DNA of 64,000 nt from Vibrio atlanticus (GCF_024347315.1 NZ_AP025460.1:2914001-2978000); one strand, 5' to 3'; positions 21,899-30,527 are shown, counted from the first letter of the stretch. Made by a program: numbers and translations. The notes: generated from the sequence alone by a model not told the origin.

Positions 21899-22857
21899 TG
21901 CGCTGGTGCCGGTTTATTGAACGTGACGGATTGAGCGATACGCTTGGCTGTTGCTGGCGGAATATCACCCACCACAGAGATTTCTTTGTCGCCAATCACT
22001 AAGCTGTGCAAGGTTCTTCGCCCTTGGCGTACCAGCTGTCCTTTCAATGAATGTTCGTCTTTATCGGCGATATAAACCGAAAAGCTAAATAATCCATCAC
22101 TGAAAAGCTGGCTTTCAACCATTTTTTCGGTCGCAGCCATTTGGTAACGGCTGAGTTCTTTCGATTTAAATCCTTCAGGCACCCACGAGGCTTGCCAGTC
22201 GGTCTCACTCACCAAGCCTTCTGGCAATGACAAAACCTTCGGCAATTTAGCTTGATTCAAGCCGCCCATTGCTTCTGCAATTTTATCGTTCACGACATAA
22301 GAGATAGTGCGGTACTGCTCAAGCACTTCGCCATCACGATCCAAAAGATCGGCACGCAAAGGAAGGTTGGTTTTCTCGTCGACCCAAACCACATAAGAGT
22401 ATCGAAGGCCGTCTTTCGGCACGACGCGTAATACTTGCGTGGTACTGCCCGCCTCACGAGAACGCCCAACTTTTACAAAATCGTAGTATTGGTTGAGAGA
22501 ATCGATATCTCGATTAATCATCGGAATGACAGGTGCAACCATGCTGCCAGACTGAATAGTAAATGGCTCTGTACCCGGTTCAATATAACTGACTTCATTG
22601 CCACGTCGAATAACCTCACGAACAGGGCCGCTTAGATAAACAAGGTGTGCAAGTTGTTGGTCGTCGTTAACTGCATGACGATAAAGCAGAGGTTCAATAC
22701 TGCTCTTCTTTATCAATATGTAGGAGAGTTCGTAATTTAGATGCTGACTGGCCTCGTTCATTTGATGTAACAAGGCCTTTGCAGTGGTTTCCTCTGCAAA
22801 GGCTGTTGGGGACATCAAGCTGAACAGTGTCAGTGCACTGACCAGGATTTTCTTCAT
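21895..22857 (-). CDS. rseB: Periplasmic sigma-E regulator RseB
   Basis: RseB binds the periplasmic part of RseA and protects it from DegS until lipopolysaccharide intermediates displace it. The 320-residue protein has a clear signal peptide (MKKILVSALTLFSLMSPTAFA) and the MucB/RseB fold. Recognisable parts include HQMNEASQHLNYELSYILIK, SYIEPGTEPFTI and YSYVVWVDEKTNLPLRADLL. It overlaps both rseA and rseC by four bases. Confidence 0.96.
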   Translation of the reverse strand: MKKILVSALTLFSLMSPTAFAEETTAKALLHQMNEASQHLNYELSYILIKKSSIEPLLYRHAVNDDQQLAHLVYLSGPVREVIRRGNEVSYIEPGTEPFTIQSGSMVAPVIPMINRDIDSLNQYYDFVKVGRSREAGSTTQVLRVVPKDGLRYSYVVWVDEKTNLPLRADLLDRDGEVLEQYRTISYVVNDKIAEAMGGLNQAKLPKVLSLPEGLVSETDWQASWVPEGFKSKELSRYQMAATEKMVESQLFSDGLFSFSVYIADKDEHSLKGQLVRQGRRTLHSLVIGDKEISVVGDIPPATAKRIAQSVTFNKPAPAQ

Positions 22858-23477
22858 TCAATATCCGATTCTAGGTGTGCATCTTCCATTGGCGATGCAT
22901 CACTGTTTAATCTTAGTTGTAGCTCATAATCTTCTAACAATGCATGAACGCGTTTGCGTTGCTCTTGCATGTTAGCTTCAGATGCAGGTCTCTCAACAGA
23001 GTCACGCGTTAAGCTTACTGGTTCCGCAGAACCTGCAAATGGAATCGTCTGGAGTACAGGCAACTGCTCTGGAGCTGCGGGATCGCTGCCACCATATTGC
23101 TGAACACCCAATACAACTGCTAATGAAACACACGCTGCCACGGCAACTTGTCCAAACTGTTGTAACCACGCAGGAAGCTGACGCTTCGCTTGCTGAGGTT
23201 TAGGCTGCTCTTCTATCGGAGCAACAATAGGTTCAACATTCACTTGGTGCAGGTTCGACATTGAACCATGTGCAGGCTCATCATCAAGCGCTGCCGCTAC
23301 ACTGTTAGCAATGTTCCACTCTGGAGTTTCTGGCGCATCCCCACGCATAACATCACCAATTAAATGGTAACTCTGCCAGGTATCCATGCTTTCTTGATCA
23401 GATTCGAGATCTACTATGAGAGCTTTATCGATCGTTTCACCATCCATGAGTGCCGAAAGCTTTTCTTTATCAGCCAT
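22854..23477 (-). CDS. rseA: Anti-sigma-E factor RseA
   Basis: RseA is a single-pass inner-membrane protein that sequesters sigma-E; DegS and RseP cleave it under envelope stress. The 207-residue form starts MADKEKLSALMDGETID, matching the E. coli N-terminus, with GGTGA five bases upstream. The longer frame to 23489 is not conserved. The cytoplasmic domain ends at about residue 100. A membrane span lies at about 108-125 (VAVAACVSLAVVLGV). The periplasmic tail ends in acidic residues. It overlaps rseB and sits 26 bp after rpoE. Confidence 0.95.
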   Translation of the reverse strand: MADKEKLSALMDGETIDKALIVDLESDQESMDTWQSYHLIGDVMRGDAPETPEWNIANSVAAALDDEPAHGSMSNLHQVNVEPIVAPIEEQPKPQQAKRQLPAWLQQFGQVAVAACVSLAVVLGVQQYGGSDPAAPEQLPVLQTIPFAGSAEPVSLTRDSVERPASEANMQEQRKRVHALLEDYELQLRLNSDASPMEDAHLESDIE

Positions 23478-23503
23478 TATTTTCACCATAATTATTACAA
23501 GTT

Positions 23504-24082
23504 CTAGCGTTGTAAAAGAGGTTTAATTTTCTTTTCTACCGCTTCACGAGCTCGGAAAATACGCGAACGTACCGTTCCTACAGGGCAATCCATTACTTCT
23601 GCAATCTCTTCGTAGCTCAAACCTTCGAGCTCACGCAACGTCATTGCAGTTTTTAAGTCTTCGGGTAGCGCTTCAATCGCTCCAAAAACAACTTGTTTCA
23701 ATTCGTTTGACAGCGTTAAGTTCTCAGGGTTCGATATTTCTTTTAACGCGCTGCCTGTTTCGTAATATTCTGCATCTTCTGCATCGACATCTGTTGCTGG
23801 CGGCCTGCGGCTCTGGGCAACGATATGATTTTTAGCGGTGTTCACGGCAATTCGGTACAACCATGTATAGAAAGCACTCTCACCACGAAAGTTAGGTATC
23901 GCGCGGTAAGCTTTAATAAAAGCTTCTTGTGCTACATCAGGTACATCACCGGAATTATTCACGTATCGAGAGATAAGATTACAAACTTTGTTTTGATACT
24001 TAACCACTAATAAGTTAAATGCCTGCTTATCTCCACTCTGAACTCGCTCAATCAACACTTGATCGGTTAGCTGCTCGTTCAT
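23504..24082 (-). CDS. rpoE: RNA polymerase sigma factor RpoE (sigma-E)
   Basis: RpoE directs transcription of outer-membrane and periplasmic stress genes. The 192-residue form starts MNEQLTDQVLIERVQSGD at 24082, as in E. coli. A longer frame to 24121 adds 13 residues without family support. Region 2 is visible as NKVCNLISRYV, DVPDVAQEAFIKAYRAI and FRGESAFYTWLYRIAVNTAKN. Region 4 is LPEDLKTAMTLRELEGLSYEEIA followed by CPVGTVRSRIFRAREAV. It is first in rpoE-rseA-rseB-rseC and has a sigma-E-type promoter about 100 bp upstream. Confidence 0.98.
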   Translation of the reverse strand: MNEQLTDQVLIERVQSGDKQAFNLLVVKYQNKVCNLISRYVNNSGDVPDVAQEAFIKAYRAIPNFRGESAFYTWLYRIAVNTAKNHIVAQSRRPPATDVDAEDAEYYETGSALKEISNPENLTLSNELKQVVFGAIEALPEDLKTAMTLRELEGLSYEEIAEVMDCPVGTVRSRIFRAREAVEKKIKPLLQR

Positions 24083-24180
24083 TCGAGCGGGTACTCCTAT
24101 TGTTATAACCCTTACCTTCACAGATATGGGTACTAATTATGCGAAATGTAGTATTGACACCACCGTCTACAAGAGCACTA

Positions 24181-24209
24181 TTGTGACTAAGCCAAATACC
24201 GAAAGTTCC
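24181..24209 (-). promoter_or_regulatory. Sigma-E-type promoter of rpoE (autoregulatory)
   Basis: On the reverse strand GGAACTT (24203-24209) and TCACAA (24181-24186) are separated by 16 bases. This fits the sigma-E consensus GGAACTT then TCAAA at 15-19 bp spacing. In E. coli rpoE is autoregulated from such a promoter. Inferred from sequence alone. Confidence 0.75.
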
Positions 24210-24356
24210 AACTTTCCTAAAATTATTTGCCATTATTGTTTCACAATGTGATGTAATAAAAATAGTTATCCCTATCAATTTGGGGAAACTTGAGCAAAAG
24301 CAATGGTATTGAGCAATTAAATATTTCTAGATAGCTGTCTATATATTGATTTTGTG

Positions 24357-24420
24357 TCGTGTTTTAGGATGACTAGGGAAAGATTATAACAGTCTTAACC
24401 AAACTCCTAAAACAAGACGA
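24357..24420 (+). promoter_or_regulatory. Long inverted repeat in the nadB leader
   Basis: TCGTGTTTTAGGA (24357-24369) pairs with TCCTAAAAC plus ACGA (24405-24420), leaving a three-base bulge and a 35-base loop. It ends 52 bases before the chosen nadB start and directly before an alternative start at 24433. It is an operator-sized or mRNA-structure element, with no T-run. The rest of the 24083-24471 gap holds the rpoE promoter and otherwise nothing recognisable. Confidence 0.6.
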
Positions 24421-24471
24421 AGTCAATTGAGCATGGACAACTCGACTATAGCCCGGGATTTAATAAGTTTT

Positions 24472-26088
24472 ATGAACGCAAACCGTGAACATCAGTGTGA
24501 TGTATTAGTGGTAGGAAGTGGTGCGGCAGGCTTGTCATTAGCCTTACGCGTAGCAGAACATGCAAAAGTAATTGTATTAAGCAAAGGACCACGCAGCGAA
24601 GGATCGACGTATTACGCACAAGGTGGTATTGCGGCGGTGTTCGATGAATCGGACAGTATTGAGTCTCATGTAGAAGATACTCAAATTGCTGGGGCTGGGT
24701 TATGCGAAGAAGATACAGTTCAATTCATTGCTGAAAATGCTAAAGAGTGTGTGCAATGGCTGATTGATGGTGGTGTTCCATTTGATAAAGATGAGAGCAG
24801 CACAGAAGGCCAACCAAAGTATCACCTCACTCGTGAGGGCGGCCACAGTCACCGCAGAATTCTGCACGCTGCCGATGCAACTGGCATGGCGATGCAAACC
24901 TCACTGCAAGATAACGTCAAGAATCACCCAAACATCGAGATCTTCGAGCGTCACAATGCGCTGGATTTAATCACCGAAGATAAGATAGGTGGTTCGAAAG
25001 ACAAGGTTATCGGTGCCTATATTTGGAACCGTAACCAAGAACACGTTGAAACCGTGCGCGCTAAATTTGTTGTATTAGCAACAGGCGGCGCTTCAAAGGT
25101 TTACCAATACACCTCTAACCCAGATGTCTCTTCAGGTGATGGTATTGCTATCGCTTGGCGTGCGGGTTGTCGTGTGGCAAACCTTGAGTTCAACCAGTTC
25201 CACCCGACTTGCTTATTCCACCCAGAAGCGCGTAACTTCCTACTAACGGAAGCATTGCGTGGTGAAGGTGCCTATTTGCGTCGCCCAGATGGCTCTCGCT
25301 TTATGAAGGACTTCGATGAGCGCGGTGAATTGGCTCCACGCGATGTGGTTGCTCGTGCGATTGACTTTGAAATGAAGCGCTTAGGTGCTGACTGCATGTA
25401 TGTTGATATCAGCCACAAGCCTGAAGAGTTCATCACAACGCATTTCCCAATGATCCATACTCGCTTGATGGATTTGGGGATTGATATGACCAAAGAACCG
25501 ATTCCAATCGTACCGGCAGCTCACTACACTTGTGGTGGTGTCATGGTGAATAAGCAAGGTCAAACCGACTTAACTAACCTATATGCAATTGGCGAAGTGA
25601 GTTATACCGGCTTGCACGGTGCAAACCGTATGGCTTCAAACTCACTGCTTGAGTGTGTGGTATACGCGTGGGCAGCCGCAAAAGATATCGTTGAAAACAT
25701 CGACCAATCTCAACTGTGCGCTGAACTTCCGGCATGGGATGAAAGCCAAGTCACCAACAGTGATGAAGAAGTGATCATTCAACACAACTGGCACGAGCTA
25801 AGACTGTTCATGTGGGATTACATGGGTATTGTTCGAACGGACAAACGCCTTGAACGTGCAATGCGCCGCATTCAGATGTTGCAGCAGGAAACTCATGAGT
25901 ACTACAGCTACTTTAAGGTTTCAAATAACCTATTAGAACTGCGTAACTTACTACAAGTGGCTGAGTTGATGGTTCGCTGTGCAATGCAACGTAAAGAGAG
26001 CCGCGGCCTACACTACACGCTGGATTACCCAGAACTTGCTGAAGACAGCGGCCCAACCATTCTGACACCAGAGAAAAACCAGTCTTAA
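24472..26088 (+). CDS. nadB: L-aspartate oxidase NadB
   Basis: NadB is an FAD flavoprotein that oxidises aspartate to iminoaspartate, the first step of de novo NAD synthesis. From the ATG at 24472 it is 538 residues ([15 protein letters not shown]), similar in length and start to other gammaproteobacterial NadB. An ATG at 24433 and a TTG at 24427 are in-frame alternatives, and none has a strong ribosome site. Motifs include [54 protein letters not shown] and [15 protein letters not shown]. It is divergent from rpoE, as in E. coli. Confidence 0.97.
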   Translation: MNANREHQCDVLVVGSGAAGLSLALRVAEHAKVIVLSKGPRSEGSTYYAQGGIAAVFDESDSIESHVEDTQIAGAGLCEEDTVQFIAENAKECVQWLIDGGVPFDKDESSTEGQPKYHLTREGGHSHRRILHAADATGMAMQTSLQDNVKNHPNIEIFERHNALDLITEDKIGGSKDKVIGAYIWNRNQEHVETVRAKFVVLATGGASKVYQYTSNPDVSSGDGIAIAWRAGCRVANLEFNQFHPTCLFHPEARNFLLTEALRGEGAYLRRPDGSRFMKDFDERGELAPRDVVARAIDFEMKRLGADCMYVDISHKPEEFITTHFPMIHTRLMDLGIDMTKEPIPIVPAAHYTCGGVMVNKQGQTDLTNLYAIGEVSYTGLHGANRMASNSLLECVVYAWAAAKDIVENIDQSQLCAELPAWDESQVTNSDEEVIIQHNWHELRLFMWDYMGIVRTDKRLERAMRRIQMLQQETHEYYSYFKVSNNLLELRNLLQVAELMVRCAMQRKESRGLHYTLDYPELAEDSGPTILTPEKNQS

Positions 26089-26112
26089 TTTTTGGTCATG
26101 GAAAAAGACGAC

Positions 26113-26138
26113 AGGGAGCCTAGCGCTCCCTTTCTTTT
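26113..26138 (+). terminator. Rho-independent terminator of nadB
   Basis: Stem AGGGAGC / GCTCCCT around CTAGC, followed by TTCTTTT. It lies 25 bases after the nadB stop, in the gap to the converging ygfX. Confidence 0.8.
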
Positions 26139-26153
26139 ATCTTTGGTTCTTGT

Positions 26154-26594
26154 TTATCCAATGCTTTCGTTTATCAAACGGACTCGTTGTAAATGCGCCA
26201 AGAAGTGTCGATATTCACGTTCATTGCAACTATCTCGCCACAACAAGACTGAATATCCGCACTCAAACTGCAATTTAACGAAGAACTGCGCCCAGATCTT
26301 ATCAACGGACTTAAGTGTGTAGGCTTGTTCATTGAGTCGGATCTCGCCATCTTCTTTATAGTCAAAGCACCCATGTGCTGTATTCAAGATTACATGATTG
26401 GCTTTAAACAAACTGAACACTAAAGCTAAACAATAGAGGGCAACAGCGAGTGGAATAGAAGAGAAAACGATGAAAAACAAAAGGCACCCAAAAACAGTGC
26501 CTTTTGCAAATAATGCGGAATACGAAGGGTTAAGCTGAAGCTTAACGAACCTTGCTGAGGTTATGCGCGACAATTTTATCAACCATTGAAGCAT
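26154..26594 (-). CDS. ygfX: YgfX-family membrane protein (CptA-like)
   Basis: YgfX is a small inner-membrane protein; the E. coli member (CptA) has been described as the toxin partner of SdhE/CptB, acting on FtsZ and MreB. The 146-residue frame has a hydrophobic pair of membrane segments at about residues 30-62 (GTVFGCLLFFIVFSSIPLAV, then ALYCLALVFSLF) and a soluble C-terminal part containing LLWRDSCNEREYRHFLAHLQ. Assignment rests on this topology and on its position right behind sdhE, since sequence similarity to E. coli is weak. The frame's first ATG gives a 53-bp overlap with sdhE; a later non-ATG start is possible. Confidence 0.75.
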   Translation of the reverse strand: MLQWLIKLSRITSARFVKLQLNPSYSALFAKGTVFGCLLFFIVFSSIPLAVALYCLALVFSLFKANHVILNTAHGCFDYKEDGEIRLNEQAYTLKSVDKIWAQFFVKLQFECGYSVLLWRDSCNEREYRHFLAHLQRVRLINESIG

Positions 26595-26802
26595 GGCCTA
26601 GGTTTTCACTGCGTCCGTGTCCCATTACCCAAGTAAACAGGTCTGGGTCATCACACTCTAATAGAGAAACAAACTCACGCTGCTCCTGCTCTTGCAATGA
26701 ATCAAAACACTCTTCGAAAAATGGCATGATAACTACGTCAAGTTCCAACATGCCACGACGGCAACCCCATTTAATTCGTGCTTTCTGCTCTGCAGTGTAC
26801 AT
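26542..26802 (-). CDS. sdhE: FAD assembly factor SdhE (YgfY)
   Basis: SdhE promotes covalent attachment of FAD to succinate dehydrogenase and fumarate reductase flavoprotein subunits. The 86-residue protein carries the family hallmark RIKWGCRRGMLELDVVI, containing the RGxxE motif, and LLECDDPDLFTWVMG near the middle. It is upstream of and overlapping ygfX, as in other gammaproteobacteria, and is divergent from ygfZ with a 167-bp gap. Confidence 0.93.
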   Translation of the reverse strand: MYTAEQKARIKWGCRRGMLELDVVIMPFFEECFDSLQEQEQREFVSLLECDDPDLFTWVMGHGRSENLGHASMVDKIVAHNLSKVR

Positions 26803-26969
26803 TGGCTATCCTCACCTATAATTTTTCTTTCTCGGAGTGTAACAAGTCATACGCTCTGCAACTACTATGTGAGTCACAGTCCCTATCTAAGCTCACAAAA
26901 AAACCTAAGCTGACAAAGAAACAGAACCGGATTAACATAGAGCCAAATAAAATTCTTAGGAAAGATAAA

Positions 26970-27941
26970 ATGGATTGGAAAAACACATTTCAGCCGCTCG
27001 CTCATACGCAAAATGAATCGCTTCCAGATCTGATGATGACACACGTGTCAGACTGGAGTGCAATCACCATGATAGGCGATGACAAAAAGTCGTACCTGCA
27101 AGGTCAAGTAACGTGCGATGTCGTCACTCTTCCTAATGATGAATCCACGCTAGGCGCGCATTGTGATGCGAAAGGAAAGGTTTGGAGTATCTTTCGTTTG
27201 TTCCACCACAATGGTGGCTACGCTCTTATGCAGCCTAAGTCTGCGATTGAAATCGAATTAGTTGAAATTAAAAAATACGCCGTATTCTCTAAGGTTGATA
27301 TCGAGCAAACGTCTGACGTTGTTATCGGTGTCATGGGCGCGTCAGCTGATCAATACATTGACTCAATTTCAGAAAGCCAAGGCAACGTACGTATTATCTC
27401 TGGTGGTACCGCTGTTCAAGTCTCTGACAACCGTTGGGCTCTACTTGTTACGCAAGAAGCAGCAGAAGCCTTGGTATCAAGCAGCACTGCAGAAAAAGTA
27501 TCAGAAGCGCTTTGGCAGTATCATGAAATTCTTGATGCTCAGCCGAACCTATCGAAAGCAGAGCAAAACGAACACATCCCTCAAGCACTCAACCTGCAAG
27601 CGATTGGCGGTATCAGCTTTTCAAAAGGCTGTTACACAGGTCAAGAAACAGTTGCTCGTGCTAAATACCGTGGCATGAACAAGCGTGAAATGCGCATTGT
27701 TTCAGGAACGAGTTCAGATGTATTGTATCTAGAGAATACGATTGAACTAGAGCGCAGCGTAGGTGAGAACTGGCGCGGTGCAGGCCGACTATTAAACGTC
27801 TATCAATTTGCTGATAATCAGGCGATTGGTTTGATGGTGTTGCCAAACAACCTTGATGACGATGTTCAGCTTCGATTGACTGCGCAACCTGAGCAAGTAT
27901 GGAACATTCTGCCACTGCCTTACAGCCTTGACGAAGAGTAG
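26970..27941 (+). CDS. ygfZ: tRNA-modifying / Fe-S cluster repair protein YgfZ
   Basis: YgfZ is a folate-binding protein of the IbaG/GcvT-like fold that supports maturation or repair of Fe-S enzymes such as MiaB. The 323-residue form starts MDWKNTFQPLAHTQ at 26970 with TAGGAAAG upstream; the frame extends to 26778 without conserved sequence. The hallmark is KGCYTGQETVARAKYRG, with its conserved cysteine. An N-terminal YLQGQVTCDV segment matches the family. sdhE and ygfZ are neighbours in E. coli too. Confidence 0.95.
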   Translation: MDWKNTFQPLAHTQNESLPDLMMTHVSDWSAITMIGDDKKSYLQGQVTCDVVTLPNDESTLGAHCDAKGKVWSIFRLFHHNGGYALMQPKSAIEIELVEIKKYAVFSKVDIEQTSDVVIGVMGASADQYIDSISESQGNVRIISGGTAVQVSDNRWALLVTQEAAEALVSSSTAEKVSEALWQYHEILDAQPNLSKAEQNEHIPQALNLQAIGGISFSKGCYTGQETVARAKYRGMNKREMRIVSGTSSDVLYLENTIELERSVGENWRGAGRLLNVYQFADNQAIGLMVLPNNLDDDVQLRLTAQPEQVWNILPLPYSLDEE

Positions 27942-27945
27942 CCAC

Positions 27946-28407
27946 GTGGAAACACTGATTACACAATGGTTAGATCAACAGCAGGTGGACTATCGCCTGT
28001 TGGTGCAAAGCAAGCCAACCACCAGCATCGAAGAGACCGCGCAAGAACGAGGCATTAATGCCTCTCAAATGGTCAAGTGCATCCTGCTTAAGGATATGGG
28101 AAACCAGTATGCGTTGGCCTGTACTCCTGGCGATCGCTCTATCGATCCAAAGAAAGTACGCTCGGTACTGAATTGCCGTCGAATGACCTGCGTATCACTC
28201 GCTGATGTTGAAGCCATCACCGGCTTTAAAGCTGGATGTGTTGGGCCTATTGCTCTAAAGAGATACATGCCGATCATTTTTGATCCTTCTATTCAGAGCA
28301 ACTCGACCGTTACCATTAGCTCGGGTGATCGAATGGCTGGCGTTGCGTTGGATCCCAATGATCTCATAGCACTATGTGCACCGATCGTCGCTGACATCAG
28401 TCGATGA
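27946..28407 (+). CDS. YbaK/EbsC-type aminoacyl-tRNA deacylase-like protein
   Basis: Proteins of this fold hydrolyse mischarged aminoacyl-tRNA (YbaK acts on Cys-tRNA-Pro; the ProRS INS domain on Ala-tRNA-Pro). The 153-residue form starts at a GTG at 27946; a TTG at 27928 would overlap ygfZ by 14 bp. Family features are SIEETAQERGINASQMVKCI, with the conserved lysine-containing strand, then LACTPGDRSID, and GFKAGCVGPIAL matching the conserved GxxxGxVxP motif. Exact substrate cannot be told from the sequence. It is four bases after ygfZ and is probably cotranscribed with it. Confidence 0.85.
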   Translation: METLITQWLDQQQVDYRLLVQSKPTTSIEETAQERGINASQMVKCILLKDMGNQYALACTPGDRSIDPKKVRSVLNCRRMTCVSLADVEAITGFKAGCVGPIALKRYMPIIFDPSIQSNSTVTISSGDRMAGVALDPNDLIALCAPIVADISR

Positions 28408-28533
28408 ACGTTTCGAACAGATCATGCTTCGCAAACTTCATTTAAATATTTCATTGAGTACATTGTTAGTGTGAACTTCGTCATAAGAAAAACACACCCA
28501 CCTTAAATAGTTACTCAAAATAAAAGCATAAGT

Positions 28534-28678
28534 AGTCACAGGGTTGAATTTGCGTTATTGTAATTTTACTGACTAGCCTTTAAGCAAATCAGTACAAGTG
28601 AATCCACTGAGTAACATCAGTATCCACTTTTGTGTAATGCATCTGTGACTATTCGCCCGTTTTAGACGGGCTTTTTTT
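28534..28678 (+). ncRNA. Putative structured small RNA or structured 3' UTR
   Basis: An 8-bp closing stem (AGTCACAG at 28534-28541 with CTGTGACT at 28643-28650) encloses about 100 bases that include a hairpin AAGTG...ACTGA/TCAGT...CACTT (28596-28629). A strong terminator follows at once (GCCCGT/ACGGGC plus seven T, 28655-28678). No ORF is present. It could be an independent small RNA or the 3' end of the ygfZ-ybaK-like mRNA. I see no clear promoter. It has no GGA motifs, so it is not a CsrB-type RNA. Confidence 0.5.
28655..28678 (+). terminator. Strong rho-independent terminator
   Basis: GCCCGT, loop TTTAG, ACGGGC and a run of seven T. It ends the putative small RNA or the ygfZ operon transcript and separates it from ytfK. 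Confidence 0.9.
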
Positions 28679-28699
28679 CGTTAAAAATTTACAATTTGA

Positions 28700-28969
28700 T
28701 TACACAAACAAAAAAATCCCGCCTATTCTTATACTTGTAACATTAGCACTGCTTAATACCGGACAGGAAAGTTCGTAGCAGTTCACTACTCAGTACTATT
28801 TTGGGGAGGAGCTCACGTAAAAATAGATATTTACTGAAGAAAGTGCTTAGAACAGCACAAATATCTAATTAACGTCAACTCTACTGCATATTACTCCATG
28901 CTTATCACAATAATTATCTCGGAGTTTTTCTATAATATGCAGGCTAGGTAAATATAAGGATAATTAAAA
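28700..28969 (+). promoter_or_regulatory. Promoter and long structured leader of ytfK
   Basis: A possible sigma-70 promoter is TTACAC (28700) and TATTCT (28724) spaced by 18, which would give a leader of about 235 bases. The leader holds a perfect 10-bp stem, CTGCATATTA (28884-28893) with TAATATGCAG (28933-28942). It also has several GGA motifs (GGACAGGA at 28761, GGGGAGGA at 28803, GGAG at 28921) besides the AAGGA ribosome site at 28956. GGA repeats are typical CsrA contact sites; regulation by CsrA is only an inference. Confidence 0.45.
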
Positions 28970-29176
28970 ATGAGACTGTTTAAGCGCTATACACCGAGTA
29001 TGATTGCTAAACATGTAAGTCGACTTTTCAAAGGACGAATCTACATTTACGGCGTAGGTAAATTTGAGTTTGATAACGGTAAACTCGTACTACCAGACCG
29101 AGCAGAGAAGCGTCACTTCCAAACCGTGAAAGAAATAAATAGTGAAATCATGAAACTGCGCTGCGCGTACGCATGA
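28970..29176 (+). CDS. ytfK: YtfK/DUF1107 family protein, probable SpoT activator
   Basis: The 68-residue protein matches E. coli YtfK in length and pattern. MRLFKRYTP corresponds to MKIFQRYNP, LFKGRIYIYGVGKFEFDNGK to [20 protein letters not shown], and INSEIMKLR to VNRQVMRL. In E. coli, YtfK stimulates SpoT to accumulate (p)ppGpp under phosphate or fatty-acid starvation. Start ATG has AAGGA upstream. It is monocistronic, with an unusually long structured leader and a strong terminator. RelA is encoded 20 kb away in this window; SpoT is not. Confidence 0.88.
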   Translation: MRLFKRYTPSMIAKHVSRLFKGRIYIYGVGKFEFDNGKLVLPDRAEKRHFQTVKEINSEIMKLRCAYA

Positions 29177-29201
29177 TCTGATAGTCTAAAGAATTAAAAA
29201 C

Positions 29202-29233
29202 AAAAAGGGTTGGCATTATGCCAACCCTTTTTT
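29202..29233. terminator. Bidirectional terminator between ytfK and ubiI
   Basis: AAAAAGGGTTGGCA and TGCCAACCCTTTTTT form a perfect stem with a TT-type loop. It serves the convergent ytfK (plus) and ubiI (minus). Confidence 0.92.
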
Positions 29234-29303
29234 CGTGTTCTTGATGTCGTCAATTGCTATCAACTTTAGCTACTGACCATCAACAGCAATCCATCTCACG
29301 CGA

Positions 29304-30527
29304 CTATCGGTGTGCTACGGGGCGCTTAGCTAAATCCGGAAGATTGCCCGACAACCCCAGCGCTCGCTTCATTATCTCATCTTTCGCACCCGGTAATTGA
29401 CCAGCAAGCTTCATACCGATACCACGAATCAGCTTCTTAGCCGGATTATCGCCTTCAAACAGATCTTTAAAGCCCTGCATTGAAGCAATCATTTTCGCCG
29501 CCTCAGCTTTTCTCCAGCGCTCATAGCCACGAAGGTTGCGCTTGGTGCCAATATCCTCACCAGAAGCCCATAGCGTTAACAGCTCTTGCGCTAAGCTTGC
29601 TGCGTCTAATAGACCAAGGTTCACACCTTGCCCTGCTAATGGGTGAATAGTATGAGCAGCATCACCCACCAAAGCGACACGCTCTACAGCAAAGTCACGT
29701 GCATAACGCATGCGCAGTGGGAAGGCAAAACGGTCACCAACCACTTCGCATAATCCAAGCTTTGAGTCGAACTCTGCCGTTAGCTGCTTATTAAAATCAG
29801 CATCCGACATTGATACAAGCTTCTCGGCACGATTAGGCTCCGTAGACCAAACTATCGAGCTCATTTTGCTTGGCTGCATTGGCAGGAACGCCAACGGCCC
29901 TTGCGGTGTAAATATTTGACGAGCAACGCTATGGTGCGGCTCTGAGGTTTTGATGTTCGCGACAATCGCACTGTGGCCGTAATCCCAATGAGTTAATGGG
30001 ATATCTTGTTGCTTGCGAACCCAAGAGTTTGCACCGTCAGCTCCAACAACTAACTTAGCGGTCAGCGCTTGGCCGTTGTCTAACGTTAGCCATGCTTCGC
30101 TCTCACCAATCGCCATCGTTTTACACGTAGCTGGCATGTATAGGCTGACATTGTCTTGTTTCTTAACCTGATCAAGCAGCGCTAATTGAATTACGCGGTT
30201 CTCTACAATATGACCTAGGTTAGGCTGTGCTAAGCGTGTCGAGTCAAACTCGATGCGAGCGAAGCTGTCTTGTTCCCACACCTCCATCGCTTGGTAGGGC
30301 GCAGCACGTCGTTGTTCGATGCCTTGCCATGCGCCTAGGTTACGTAGGATGACTTCACTCGAACGGCTCAGTGCCGACACACGCACATCAGGCAATTCGC
30401 TAAGCCCTTCGCTAGGCGCTCTGCCTTCAATGACCGCAATTCTTAGATCGCTGTCTTTCAGTGCAGCGGCAAGCGCTAGGCCAACCATGCCTCCTCCTAC
30501 AATCGCGATATCAACACTTTGCATCAT
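29304..30527 (-). CDS. ubiI: 2-octaprenylphenol hydroxylase UbiI (VisC)
   Basis: UbiI is a FAD monooxygenase that hydroxylates C5 of the ubiquinone ring precursor. The 407-residue protein has the dinucleotide motif DIAIVGGGMVGLALAAAL, the DG-type motif VVGADGANSWVR and the second FAD motif GDAAHTIHPLAGQGVNLGLL. The N-terminus MQSVDIAIVGGGMVGLA is nearly that of E. coli VisC, so the second ATG (30524) may be the start. It is the downstream gene of ygfB-ubiH-ubiI, and its own paralogue UbiH is next to it. Confidence 0.95.
   Translation of the reverse strand: MMQSVDIAIVGGGMVGLALAAALKDSDLRIAVIEGRAPSEGLSELPDVRVSALSRSSEVILRNLGAWQGIEQRRAAPYQAMEVWEQDSFARIEFDSTRLAQPNLGHIVENRVIQLALLDQVKKQDNVSLYMPATCKTMAIGESEAWLTLDNGQALTAKLVVGADGANSWVRKQQDIPLTHWDYGHSAIVANIKTSEPHHSVARQIFTPQGPLAFLPMQPSKMSSIVWSTEPNRAEKLVSMSDADFNKQLTAEFDSKLGLCEVVGDRFAFPLRMRYARDFAVERVALVGDAAHTIHPLAGQGVNLGLLDAASLAQELLTLWASGEDIGTKRNLRGYERWRKAEAAKMIASMQGFKDLFEGDNPAKKLIRGIGMKLAGQLPGAKDEIMKRALGLSGNLPDLAKRPVAHR

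Noticed and set aside
24241..24251. CRP site (TCACAATGTGA)
   Set aside because: The half sites are one base apart and in the wrong order for the TGTGA-N6-TCACA CRP arrangement.
24427..24471. Start of nadB at TTG 24427 or ATG 24433
   Set aside because: The added residues have no counterpart in other NadB proteins and neither codon has a convincing ribosome site, though they cannot be excluded.
26092..26322. A 76-codon plus-strand frame after nadB
   Set aside because: It runs through the nadB terminator and is antisense to ygfX; no family features.
28534..28678. CsrB-type small RNA
   Set aside because: The region contains none of the repeated GGA loops that define CsrB/C/D RNAs.
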